Source: Bacteriovoracaceae bacterium (GTDB lineage Bacteria > Bdellovibrionota > Bacteriovoracia > Bacteriovoracales > Bacteriovoracaceae). Taken from it: a stretch of 64,000 nucleotides of DNA. Shown one piece after another: positions 27,565 to 35,240 of this stretch. Numbering within the stretch: the stretch's first letter is position 1; each line of letters opens with the position of its first letter. A program made the position numbers and the translations under genes. Below the pieces are notes generated by a model. That model was not told the origin of the DNA. It saw nothing but the letters and a program-made list of their open reading frames with translations, and made no database searches. The stretch spans positions 1-64,000 of the forward strand of contig QKCN01000124.1 in assembly GCA_003245675.1 (NCBI GenBank), read 5' to 3'.

Positions 27565-29052
27565 ATGAGTTTGAAAAGAAGTTCCGGAATTCTTTTGCCT
27601 GTAATTTCTCTTCCTGGGAAATATGGAATTGGGAAGTTGGGAAAAGAGGCACGACAGTTCATTGATTCATTGAAAAGAAGTGGTGTGTCTTATTGGCAGA
27701 TATGTCCATTGGGACATACGGGTAAAGAGCATTCTCCTTATATTTGTTTTTCAGCCTTTGCAGGAAATCCTCAATTGATTGACCCCGAATGGCTTGTTTC
27801 TAAAAAATTGCTTCTTTCAGGAGATGTAAAAAAAATATTTGGCAAGGGAAAGGTTGGGGCGCAAATTGATTATTCATTCGTTGAAAAGACAAGTGAAGTG
27901 ATGTTGCGTCTTGCATTTTCTCGTTGGTCTTCTCAAAAGTTTTTAGAATTGAAGAAAGCTTATGATCGTTTTGAAAAACAGAAGCAGTATTGGCTAGATG
28001 ACTATGCTTTTTTCATGAGCCTTTATGGCCATTTTCAAGAGGAATCTTGGGAAAAATGGCCTGATAATGTTCGCAAGCGAAAGCAATTGAGCAATTTAAG
28101 ATCCATTTTAGCTCAAGAGATTTCTTTCTATAAATTTGTGCAATTTGTATTTTTTTCTCAGTGGTTAGAACTCAAACAATATGCTCATTCTCAAGGCGTT
28201 GGCATTATTGGAGATATTCCGATTTTTGTTTCATATGATAGTGCTGATGTTTGGGCCCATCCTGAATTATTTCTTTTGGATAAGAAGCTTGCACCAACTC
28301 ATGTTGCGGGTGTGCCTCCTGATTATTTTAGCAAAACGGGGCAGCTATGGGGAAATCCTCTTTATGATTGGAAGAAGATGAAAGAGGATAATTATAATTG
28401 GTGGATGGAAGTATTTAAAAATCAAATTGATATGTTTGATATTATTCGCCTCGATCACTTTCGAGGCTTTGCTGGTTATTGGAAGATTAAGGCTACAGAG
28501 AAAACTGCGATTAATGGCTTTTGGGAAAAAGGGCCAGGGGCTCCCTTCTTTGAAGCTTTGTTGAAAAAGGCAGGCTCTCTTCCTTTTATTGCTGAAGATC
28601 TTGGCGTTATTACGGATGATGTGATTGCTCTTCGTGAGCAGTTTAAGTTTCCTGGAATGAACATTATGCAATTTTCTTTTGATACTGCGGAAGACTCAGC
28701 CAAGCTTCCCTGTGAATATTCTCCTAACTCTGTTGTCTATACGGGAACTCATGATAATGATACGAGCCGTGGATGGTTTAAAAGTGTAAAAAGTGCGGAT
28801 CGCAAAATGATTTTAGAGTATATGAATTGTTCCGCTAAGGATGTGGTCAACGAAATGGTTCGTTGCGCTTTTGCATGTCCATCAGCTTTGGCGATTCTCC
28901 CTTTGCAAGATATTCATGATTTAGGGTGTGAGGCTCGTATCAATATTCCGGGGCGGTTTGATGTTATTTATCGTTGGCGTTTGACTGGTTCCCCCCTAAA
29001 AAAGAGTGATGAAAAAAAATTGGCCGATTTGAATAGGATTTTTAGGCGGTAA
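27565..29052 (+). CDS. malQ: 4-alpha-glucanotransferase
   Basis: RSSGILLPVISLPGKYGIGKLG, SYWQICPLGHT, GDIPIFVSYDSADVWAHPELF, VAGVPPDYFSKTGQLWGNPLYDW, IRLDHFRGF, YTGTHDNDTSRGW. Confidence 0.97.
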   Translation: MSLKRSSGILLPVISLPGKYGIGKLGKEARQFIDSLKRSGVSYWQICPLGHTGKEHSPYICFSAFAGNPQLIDPEWLVSKKLLLSGDVKKIFGKGKVGAQIDYSFVEKTSEVMLRLAFSRWSSQKFLELKKAYDRFEKQKQYWLDDYAFFMSLYGHFQEESWEKWPDNVRKRKQLSNLRSILAQEISFYKFVQFVFFSQWLELKQYAHSQGVGIIGDIPIFVSYDSADVWAHPELFLLDKKLAPTHVAGVPPDYFSKTGQLWGNPLYDWKKMKEDNYNWWMEVFKNQIDMFDIIRLDHFRGFAGYWKIKATEKTAINGFWEKGPGAPFFEALLKKAGSLPFIAEDLGVITDDVIALREQFKFPGMNIMQFSFDTAEDSAKLPCEYSPNSVVYTGTHDNDTSRGWFKSVKSADRKMILEYMNCSAKDVVNEMVRCAFACPSALAILPLQDIHDLGCEARINIPGRFDVIYRWRLTGSPLKKSDEKKLADLNRIFRR

Positions 29053-29078
29053 ATAAGTCGAGGGGGCATTGGCCCTCT

Positions 29079-29417
29079 CTATTTGTGGCAACGAAAAATT
29101 TCAAATTCCTTGTATTCCAAGCCTATTTTAAGGTATTTCCCTGTCTCATCACTTTCGACGATAAAAGGCATGGTGATCGTTGTTAGCGCAATAGTGGTCC
29201 TAGAGCCCTGCTCTTTATAGATGATCGCATATCGCTCACTGTCCTGGTTATTTTCATCATTGGCATTTAGCTCATGGTGAAGAAATTTATTTTTTTCTTC
29301 TGGAGAAAATAATTCTTTTTTCTCCCGTTTGACTCTCACCTCTAGGACTTCGGAAAGAGGAATTCCTAATAGGATTGGTTTTTGTTGAATGATGACAAAT
29401 AAACCCTCTTTTTTCAT
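29079..29417 (-). CDS. Small hypothetical protein, possible CheW-like
   Basis: 112 aa; LFVIIQQKPILLGIPLSEVLEV resembles the N-terminus of CheW-like domains; weak. Confidence 0.4.
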   Translation of the reverse strand: MKKEGLFVIIQQKPILLGIPLSEVLEVRVKREKKELFSPEEKNKFLHHELNANDENNQDSERYAIIYKEQGSRTTIALTTITMPFIVESDETGKYLKIGLEYKEFEIFRCHK

Positions 29418-29429
29418 TGTATCCTCTTT

Positions 29430-30506
29430 TTATCCAGTTGGGAGTTTTATGGACAAAGAGTTTTTGTTCAATTGGTGGCTGATGTGAGCTTTTCCTCCGT
29501 ATGCATAAATGAGATGAGAAATGGTAAAAAGATTTAGATCTTGTAATGGGTGAAATGATGTTTCTTCCACGTCATCAAATAATTGGTTGAACGAGTGTCG
29601 CTCTTCTTCTGCGAGGTCCCGAAAATTTTGCTCGAAATCAATTTCTACTGATTGGGAGTCTGTGCGAATTGAAATATTTAGTTTTCGTGAGTTTAGTTTT
29701 GCCAAGTTAGGAGCTATTCCGGAAGAAAATAGTAGAATGAATAATTCTTCATAAAAATCTAGCTGATCACTGGGAATGGCATTGGGATTTAAAGAATGTT
29801 TTAATTCGAAGTCTATATTTTCTTTTTCAAATAGCGATCTAAAGAGAAAAAATGTACTGCGAGAAATATCAGGAATGGCCAGTTGGTCTTTCAAAATAAA
29901 ACGACTTTGAAAAAAACGATGAAGGTTAGTTTTTATTTTTTTTAATTGCTCCATTGCTAAAAAAATGTTGCAAATTGCTTCGCGATCTTCTGTTTTTAAT
30001 TTGGCAAAGAGGCTTAGGCCTTGACTAAAAGAAGGGAAGCTATGTTGGTATTTTATTTGCTCTTTATTTTTTATCCCTTGATAAATATTTGATAAGCGAA
30101 GTTGTTCCTTTTTATTTCTTGGATCAGAGAGATCAATTTCATTGAATAGATAGTTGATGATTTGCTCTTCTTTATTCAAAAGACTTTCAGAGTCTAAAAT
30201 GCTTTGTAGGAAGGGGGTGTTTGAGTAATTGGCCAATAGACTTTCTGAAAACGAATAGTTGTCGAGTCCACAGATGGGCGTTTCAGGCAATTTCTCTTGA
30301 ATAAGTTTAAAATGTTTTTTTTTCCACCAAAAGGGATTGTATTCTGCCAGTACGATATCGTATGTCTGAACTTTGTCTTTGAGAGTATTGAGCATATGGA
30401 GATAGGGGACAGTTCTTACCTCAACTTGATAGCGCAGTAAGGCATTTCTTAAAAATGTAGTGAAAGAATTGTCGCTATAAAGATAAAGCAATCTCAATTT
30501 TTCCAT
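29430..30506 (-). CDS. Degenerate receiver plus histidine-kinase-like ATPase protein
   Basis: N-terminal LRLLYLYSDNSFTTFLRNAL...YDIVLAEYNP resembles a receiver; C-terminal LNLFTISHLIYAYGGKAHIS...LSIKLP resembles an HATPase end, without conserved DxGxG. Confidence 0.45.
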   Translation of the reverse strand: MEKLRLLYLYSDNSFTTFLRNALLRYQVEVRTVPYLHMLNTLKDKVQTYDIVLAEYNPFWWKKKHFKLIQEKLPETPICGLDNYSFSESLLANYSNTPFLQSILDSESLLNKEEQIINYLFNEIDLSDPRNKKEQLRLSNIYQGIKNKEQIKYQHSFPSFSQGLSLFAKLKTEDREAICNIFLAMEQLKKIKTNLHRFFQSRFILKDQLAIPDISRSTFFLFRSLFEKENIDFELKHSLNPNAIPSDQLDFYEELFILLFSSGIAPNLAKLNSRKLNISIRTDSQSVEIDFEQNFRDLAEEERHSFNQLFDDVEETSFHPLQDLNLFTISHLIYAYGGKAHISHQLNKNSLSIKLPTG

Positions 30507-30603
30507 CTATGCTCCAAGTTATTTGTCCTAATATCGCTCCTAAGCTTGGATGGTATTGTCTCTTGATTTTAAATTCTTAGGGAGAAGGGGACTTGGGGGA
30601 TAA

Positions 30604-30626
30604 TCTGGGTATTAAAAATACCCAGA
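30604..30626. repeat. Perfect 10-bp inverted repeat hairpin
   Basis: TCTGGGTATT AAA AATACCCAGA in the intergenic gap downstream of the cyuA-like gene; no T-run on either side. Confidence 0.85.
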
Positions 30627-30662
30627 AATGGCCTTCTAACTGGTTAAATTGGTTTCGTTTTC

Positions 30663-31952
30663 TTAATTTTTGCGAGAGAATTTTTGGGAAATAATTTTTA
30701 TTACCGTCGGGTCTACGTTCATCATCCCTTCTAATCCTAAGTCTGCAAGATTACGAATTGATTCTTCTGCAGAGCTTCCTATGATTCCATCGTCTAGATC
30801 CGTGCCATAACCATTTAGGGCCATCATGGCCGAGCGAATGACTGAATCTGCAGAGCTGATTCCTTTCATTGAGCAAGAGGGCTTCGCACCATCACAGACT
30901 AAGCCACTAAGATCGGAAATGACGTTATTGATCGCCAAGTTAATAGCGGCGAGATCTGGCCCATTTTTTTGATAGACAATGGCCGATGCACTTGCAATTC
31001 CTGCTCCAAGAGCACAGCCACAGAGAACAGAGAGGGGGCCAAGATAAGATTTCACATAGGAATTAATGAGATGTCCTAATGCGATACTTTTTAAAATTGT
31101 TTTTTCTGGTGTTTTGATTTCTTGTCCCACAAGATAGGGGATAAGAAAATTGAGAATGCCTTGATTGCCAGAGCCTCCAGAGGTCATGGCCGGAAGTGGA
31201 GCGCCTGACATGCGGGCATCAATTCCTGATGATACGGCCAACTTCGTTCTGTAAAAAATATCATTCGCAATAAGCCCATCTTCATTCATTTTTTGTAAAA
31301 CAAAGGCCGTTCTTTTTTGCTCAGGGCCTTTGCTCGCAAGGGCCAAATTCATCTCGATGCCCTTTTTGATTAAGGAAAAATCTTCATCGTCAAGTTCATC
31401 TAGCATCGGAAAGAAATCTTCAATTTGCATTCCCTTGAGGTCTTGGCGATATTGCAAGCTGTTGACGGCAGAAGGTTCATTGCCTAAGCTGGCAAGAGGG
31501 ATACCATTATTTTCAAGAGATGCAATATTAACATGACCTTTTTCTAAAACAGCTCGGGCCGTATCTTTTCCTTTGGTGAGAGTGACTTCAACTCTGAATC
31601 CAGAGATGTCTTTTTGGCAGGAAATTTGAGCCTTTTTATTTTTAATGTAGCTATGTGCTTTTTGAAGATTTTCTTCATTGATTTCACTAAGGATTTCTAG
31701 TTTTTTCTCGGGGCAAGCGACCAAGGCACCTAATACGGCCGCCAGAAGATTTCCTTTGCCACCTTGTGTATTGGGAATAATTACCGCGCTTCCATTTTTA
31801 TAAGTGCCACAATCGACACTAATGGCCAGCTCATCAAATTCCTTTCCCAGTAAGGATGCGGCTAAAGAGGCAGCATAGGCACAGGCTATCGGTTCCGTAC
31901 ATCCTAATGCGGGGTAAACTTCATTGGCAAAAATTTGGTGCAGTAATTTCAT
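30663..31952 (-). CDS. UPF0597 / L-cysteine desulfidase (CyuA)-like protein
   Basis: EVYPALGCTEPIACAYAAS, DCGTYKNGSAVIIPNTQGGKGN, TSGGSGNQGI, CDGAKPSCSMK. Confidence 0.9.
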   Translation of the reverse strand: MKLLHQIFANEVYPALGCTEPIACAYAASLAASLLGKEFDELAISVDCGTYKNGSAVIIPNTQGGKGNLLAAVLGALVACPEKKLEILSEINEENLQKAHSYIKNKKAQISCQKDISGFRVEVTLTKGKDTARAVLEKGHVNIASLENNGIPLASLGNEPSAVNSLQYRQDLKGMQIEDFFPMLDELDDEDFSLIKKGIEMNLALASKGPEQKRTAFVLQKMNEDGLIANDIFYRTKLAVSSGIDARMSGAPLPAMTSGGSGNQGILNFLIPYLVGQEIKTPEKTILKSIALGHLINSYVKSYLGPLSVLCGCALGAGIASASAIVYQKNGPDLAAINLAINNVISDLSGLVCDGAKPSCSMKGISSADSVIRSAMMALNGYGTDLDDGIIGSSAEESIRNLADLGLEGMMNVDPTVIKIISQKFSRKN

Positions 31953-33244
31953 GATTCTTTCTTGTATGAGTATTTTCTAAATCCTTGTTTGGGCCCCATC
32001 TGGTCGTAGCCGAGATAGATGAATTCATTTTGAGGTGGCACAATTGAAGGATTTTGCTCGCTAGGAATAAACTGATCATTGAGTTGCTTATGTCTATCTT
32101 CGTATTCTGTTAGACTGAGGAATCTGCGCTGTAAAAGTTTTTCTTTAGTTTTGAGGGGTAGATTAGATTTAATCGTTCCTGAAAAAACTTTGGCAGAGGC
32201 TCCACTTCCATAGGCAAAAAAGAGGGCCTTCTTATTGACACAATTTTCACTAGAAGAAAGCAGAGAGAGCAAACTCAAATAGAGTGAGCCAGTGTATATA
32301 TTCCCAATGTAGGGAGCCAGCTCGAGGCTGGGATTGATTTTTCGGTTGAGAAAATTTTGAAATTCCTCGGTTTGACTGTAGGCTTTTCGTTCTTCACTCG
32401 TGGGCAGTTCTTTATTTTTGAGAAGGAAAGTTGCTGCATGTTTTGCCATTTTGGGAAAAGGAAGATGGAAGAGACAGTAGTCAATGGGGCCATTTAATAG
32501 ATCGAAGTCTCTGGTTGTTTGCTTGCGGTGAGCAAGGAGGTTTTGATAAGCTTCAAAAGTACATTGCTCATAAATTTGCATTGAGTGTTTGCCATCAACA
32601 ACAGGAACTTCTTTATTTAAGGGGCGATAGAAATCTGCTGCATTTACTGAGTGAGTGCCCATTGGGCCTGCATCAATTTCAACAAGTCGTGGATTCTCAG
32701 AGAGTAAAAGAGCAATGGCCCCTGCGCCTTGCGTGTATTCCGCAGAGCTTTCCAGCTGATATTTGGCAATATCGCTACAGACAACAATGGCATAAGGAGC
32801 GGACAAGCGCTTACTTTCTAATAATGCGAGGCTTGATTCAAGTGCATAAGTTGAGCCGATGCAGGCAAATTTATATTCAGCACTGCCTACATGGGAAAAG
32901 CTTTCTTCAAAGTAAGCTTCCAACATGCCCATGATATAAGTACCCATATTCTTTGAGTGATCGAGCCCTGTTTCGGTCGCCACTGCCAAATATCCAATCT
33001 GGGATGGTTTGATTTCATTTTCTTCCATGAGATTCTTAATGGCCATCGCGGCCATGGTTGCACTGTCTTCATGGTAATCGGGAATACTCATATGTGTGAT
33101 GCCAATCCCTTTTTCAACTTTTTGACAAAGCAATTCAGGATTCCCTTGAGCGAATATAGAGGCGCGCGCTTGGGCCCAGTCTGCTTGTAGTGCAAGGGCC
33201 AGTTTAGGGACATATAAAGTTAGTGCATCAATTCCGTACTTCAT
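31949..33244 (-). CDS. mvaS: Hydroxymethylglutaryl-CoA synthase family protein
   Basis: YGIDALTLYVPKLAL, GIGITHMSIPDYHEDSATMAAMA, KFACIGSTYALESSLALL; ATGA overlap with the downstream gene. Confidence 0.88.
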   Translation of the reverse strand: MKYGIDALTLYVPKLALALQADWAQARASIFAQGNPELLCQKVEKGIGITHMSIPDYHEDSATMAAMAIKNLMEENEIKPSQIGYLAVATETGLDHSKNMGTYIMGMLEAYFEESFSHVGSAEYKFACIGSTYALESSLALLESKRLSAPYAIVVCSDIAKYQLESSAEYTQGAGAIALLLSENPRLVEIDAGPMGTHSVNAADFYRPLNKEVPVVDGKHSMQIYEQCTFEAYQNLLAHRKQTTRDFDLLNGPIDYCLFHLPFPKMAKHAATFLLKNKELPTSEERKAYSQTEEFQNFLNRKINPSLELAPYIGNIYTGSLYLSLLSLLSSSENCVNKKALFFAYGSGASAKVFSGTIKSNLPLKTKEKLLQRRFLSLTEYEDRHKQLNDQFIPSEQNPSIVPPQNEFIYLGYDQMGPKQGFRKYSYKKES

Positions 33245-33286
33245 GAGCTTCTTATAACGATCTTATAGTCACTTCGCAATAAAAAC

Positions 33287-34468
33287 TTAGAGCCTGAGAA
33301 CGCTTTTCACTAAAGAGAAGCGACATGCTTTTGTGTCAGTTGCTTGAAGATCTTTCATCACTTGCTCAAAATTTTCTTGGCTTTTTGTTTTATCAAAAAG
33401 AGTCATCAATTTGGCAATTAAGCCTCTTAAGTATTTGTTATCTTTAAAACATATCTCCGGATATATTTTGTCTTCACGAGCAAAGCGAGAAGAGAAGTGG
33501 CTTTCTCTGATGCTGAGATTAATTTGATCGCGTAGGCTTTCAATACGAGCGTAGAAGAGCTTGAGTAGGGCTTTTTCAGAGCGAGAGTAGGTGTAAAAAT
33601 ATTGACCTAAGTCTGATAAGACATCTTCACTGATAACACCCATTTCTTTTCCTACTTTCCAATTGGCCGCATTTTGTAGGAGCTGATCTGTAATATAGGA
33701 TATTGCATGAATAAAATTTGTTTCATCCTTGCTAAGATCCTTTTTGATATTTGGTAATTCTTTTTTCAAAGCAAAGAAGGCCATTGGCTTTTCGTTTAAC
33801 TTCTCATCAAGTGGGTAGCGGATATCATCCATCGGCCCAGGAACCCATTCTCCCTCTTCCACTTTATCGACGTTTTGGAGGGGGACAATGCGGTAATTAT
33901 ACTTTTTGGTATAGCCTTTCTTATGAAAAATGAGACCGTCATAGAGGTAAAAAGCAGCATGGGAACGCGTGCTTTTGGCATCAAAGAGAACTATATCACG
34001 CGCTTTTACTTCTTTATGCTCGATGTAGAAGGTCTCGAGAAATTGCTCAAATTCTCTCAAGGATACATAACGAACTTCTTTTGAGGGGAGTATTCCCGAG
34101 GAAAGGAGGGCCGTATTGTAGCAATTGGGCCCGCTAAAGTTGGCATAAGAGTTAAAGCTTGTTCCGACAAATTCAGGAAAAAAAGGAGCAAGGTTAAGTA
34201 GGTAAGCTTGGGTATCTTCTTTCGCCTCTTTTTCAGCTGCACTTTGGGGAGCGAGCCACTCAAAGTTGAGCTCTTTACTAGAGGAAATTCCCATTTTTTG
34301 GCGTAACATCGAGTTGAGATCTTCTTGATCTTGCTGGTTATGAAGAGGGGAAAAAAGATTATTCCCTTGATCTATTTGAGGGATACAGAGTTGTGAATAG
34401 CAGCGGTAATTTTCTTGAGCATAGAGCGCTGTTATTTGTAGCAGTGCGAACACGAGAATCAGTTTCAT
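33287..34468 (-). CDS. Secreted Cys/His protein (putative papain/NlpC-like fold), paralogue of 20315..21424
   Basis: Likely start MKLILVFALLQITALYAQE; SGPNCYNTALLSSGILPS...KARDIVLF...SHAAFYLYDGLIFHKKGYTKKYNYRIVPLQNVDKV. Confidence 0.6.
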   Translation of the reverse strand: MKLILVFALLQITALYAQENYRCYSQLCIPQIDQGNNLFSPLHNQQDQEDLNSMLRQKMGISSSKELNFEWLAPQSAAEKEAKEDTQAYLLNLAPFFPEFVGTSFNSYANFSGPNCYNTALLSSGILPSKEVRYVSLREFEQFLETFYIEHKEVKARDIVLFDAKSTRSHAAFYLYDGLIFHKKGYTKKYNYRIVPLQNVDKVEEGEWVPGPMDDIRYPLDEKLNEKPMAFFALKKELPNIKKDLSKDETNFIHAISYITDQLLQNAANWKVGKEMGVISEDVLSDLGQYFYTYSRSEKALLKLFYARIESLRDQINLSIRESHFSSRFAREDKIYPEICFKDNKYLRGLIAKLMTLFDKTKSQENFEQVMKDLQATDTKACRFSLVKSVLRL

Positions 34469-34610
34469 AACTTTGTCCTTTAAGGATTGATTTAATAGAT
34501 TCACACTAGGCTATAGCGATTAAGACATAGACAGACAATGACTATGTAATTATTACCCAAATACCACCTCAAATAGTTTTAGGCGACAAATCTGGGGAAT
34601 TGGTCAGTTC

Positions 34611-35240
34611 CTAGAGATCGAGCATGGTAATGCTATCGACATAAGAGGTTAACTTAATATCTTCGATGTGCTCTGTTTTTTTGAGGAGCTCTGTCATTTT
34701 AACAATTGCCTCATGGATCGTATCAATTTTATGTTCTTGGCCCGGCTCAAGTTTTAGAGAAAGCAGAAGTCCTGATATAATGGCCAAAGAATTGCGAAGG
34801 TCGTGATTTAAGCGGGCCATGAGGTTACGGACAGCTTCTACTTTTTCTTGTTGGATGAGAACTTTATGAGCTTCAACAAGTTTTAAATGAGTTTCGACAC
34901 GGGCCCTGAGCTCTACAACGCTAAAGGGTTTGGTCATATAGTCGCTGCCACCATTTTCTAGACCCAGTTTTATATCTTCTGCTTGGTCTTTGGCCGAGAG
35001 AAAGATTACGGGGGTACTTTTCCATTTCTCTTCTTTGCGAATTTTTTGGCAAAGCTCGATACCGCTCATTTCTGGCATCATTATATCAAATAACAGAATA
35101 TCGTACTCATTCTCTTCCATAAGTTTGATTGCTTGCTGAGCATTTGGGGCCGAATCTATTTCAAACTTTTCTTTGAGGGCTTTTTCTATAATTAACCGAT
35201 TTGTCATTTCATCATCGACAGAGAGAATTCTTCTTTTCAT
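34611..35240 (-). CDS. Response regulator with C-terminal HisKA-like helix, no ATPase domain
   Basis: Receiver RILSVDDEMTNR..DILLFDIMMPEMSG..VIFLSAKD..YMTKPF; then ARLNHDLRNSLAIISGLLLSL. Confidence 0.85.
   Translation of the reverse strand: MKRRILSVDDEMTNRLIIEKALKEKFEIDSAPNAQQAIKLMEENEYDILLFDIMMPEMSGIELCQKIRKEEKWKSTPVIFLSAKDQAEDIKLGLENGGSDYMTKPFSVVELRARVETHLKLVEAHKVLIQQEKVEAVRNLMARLNHDLRNSLAIISGLLLSLKLEPGQEHKIDTIHEAIVKMTELLKKTEHIEDIKLTSYVDSITMLDL

Noticed and set aside
32431-32934. 167-aa plus-strand ORF antisense to mvaS
   Set aside because: Shadow ORF of a conserved CDS; no domain signal.
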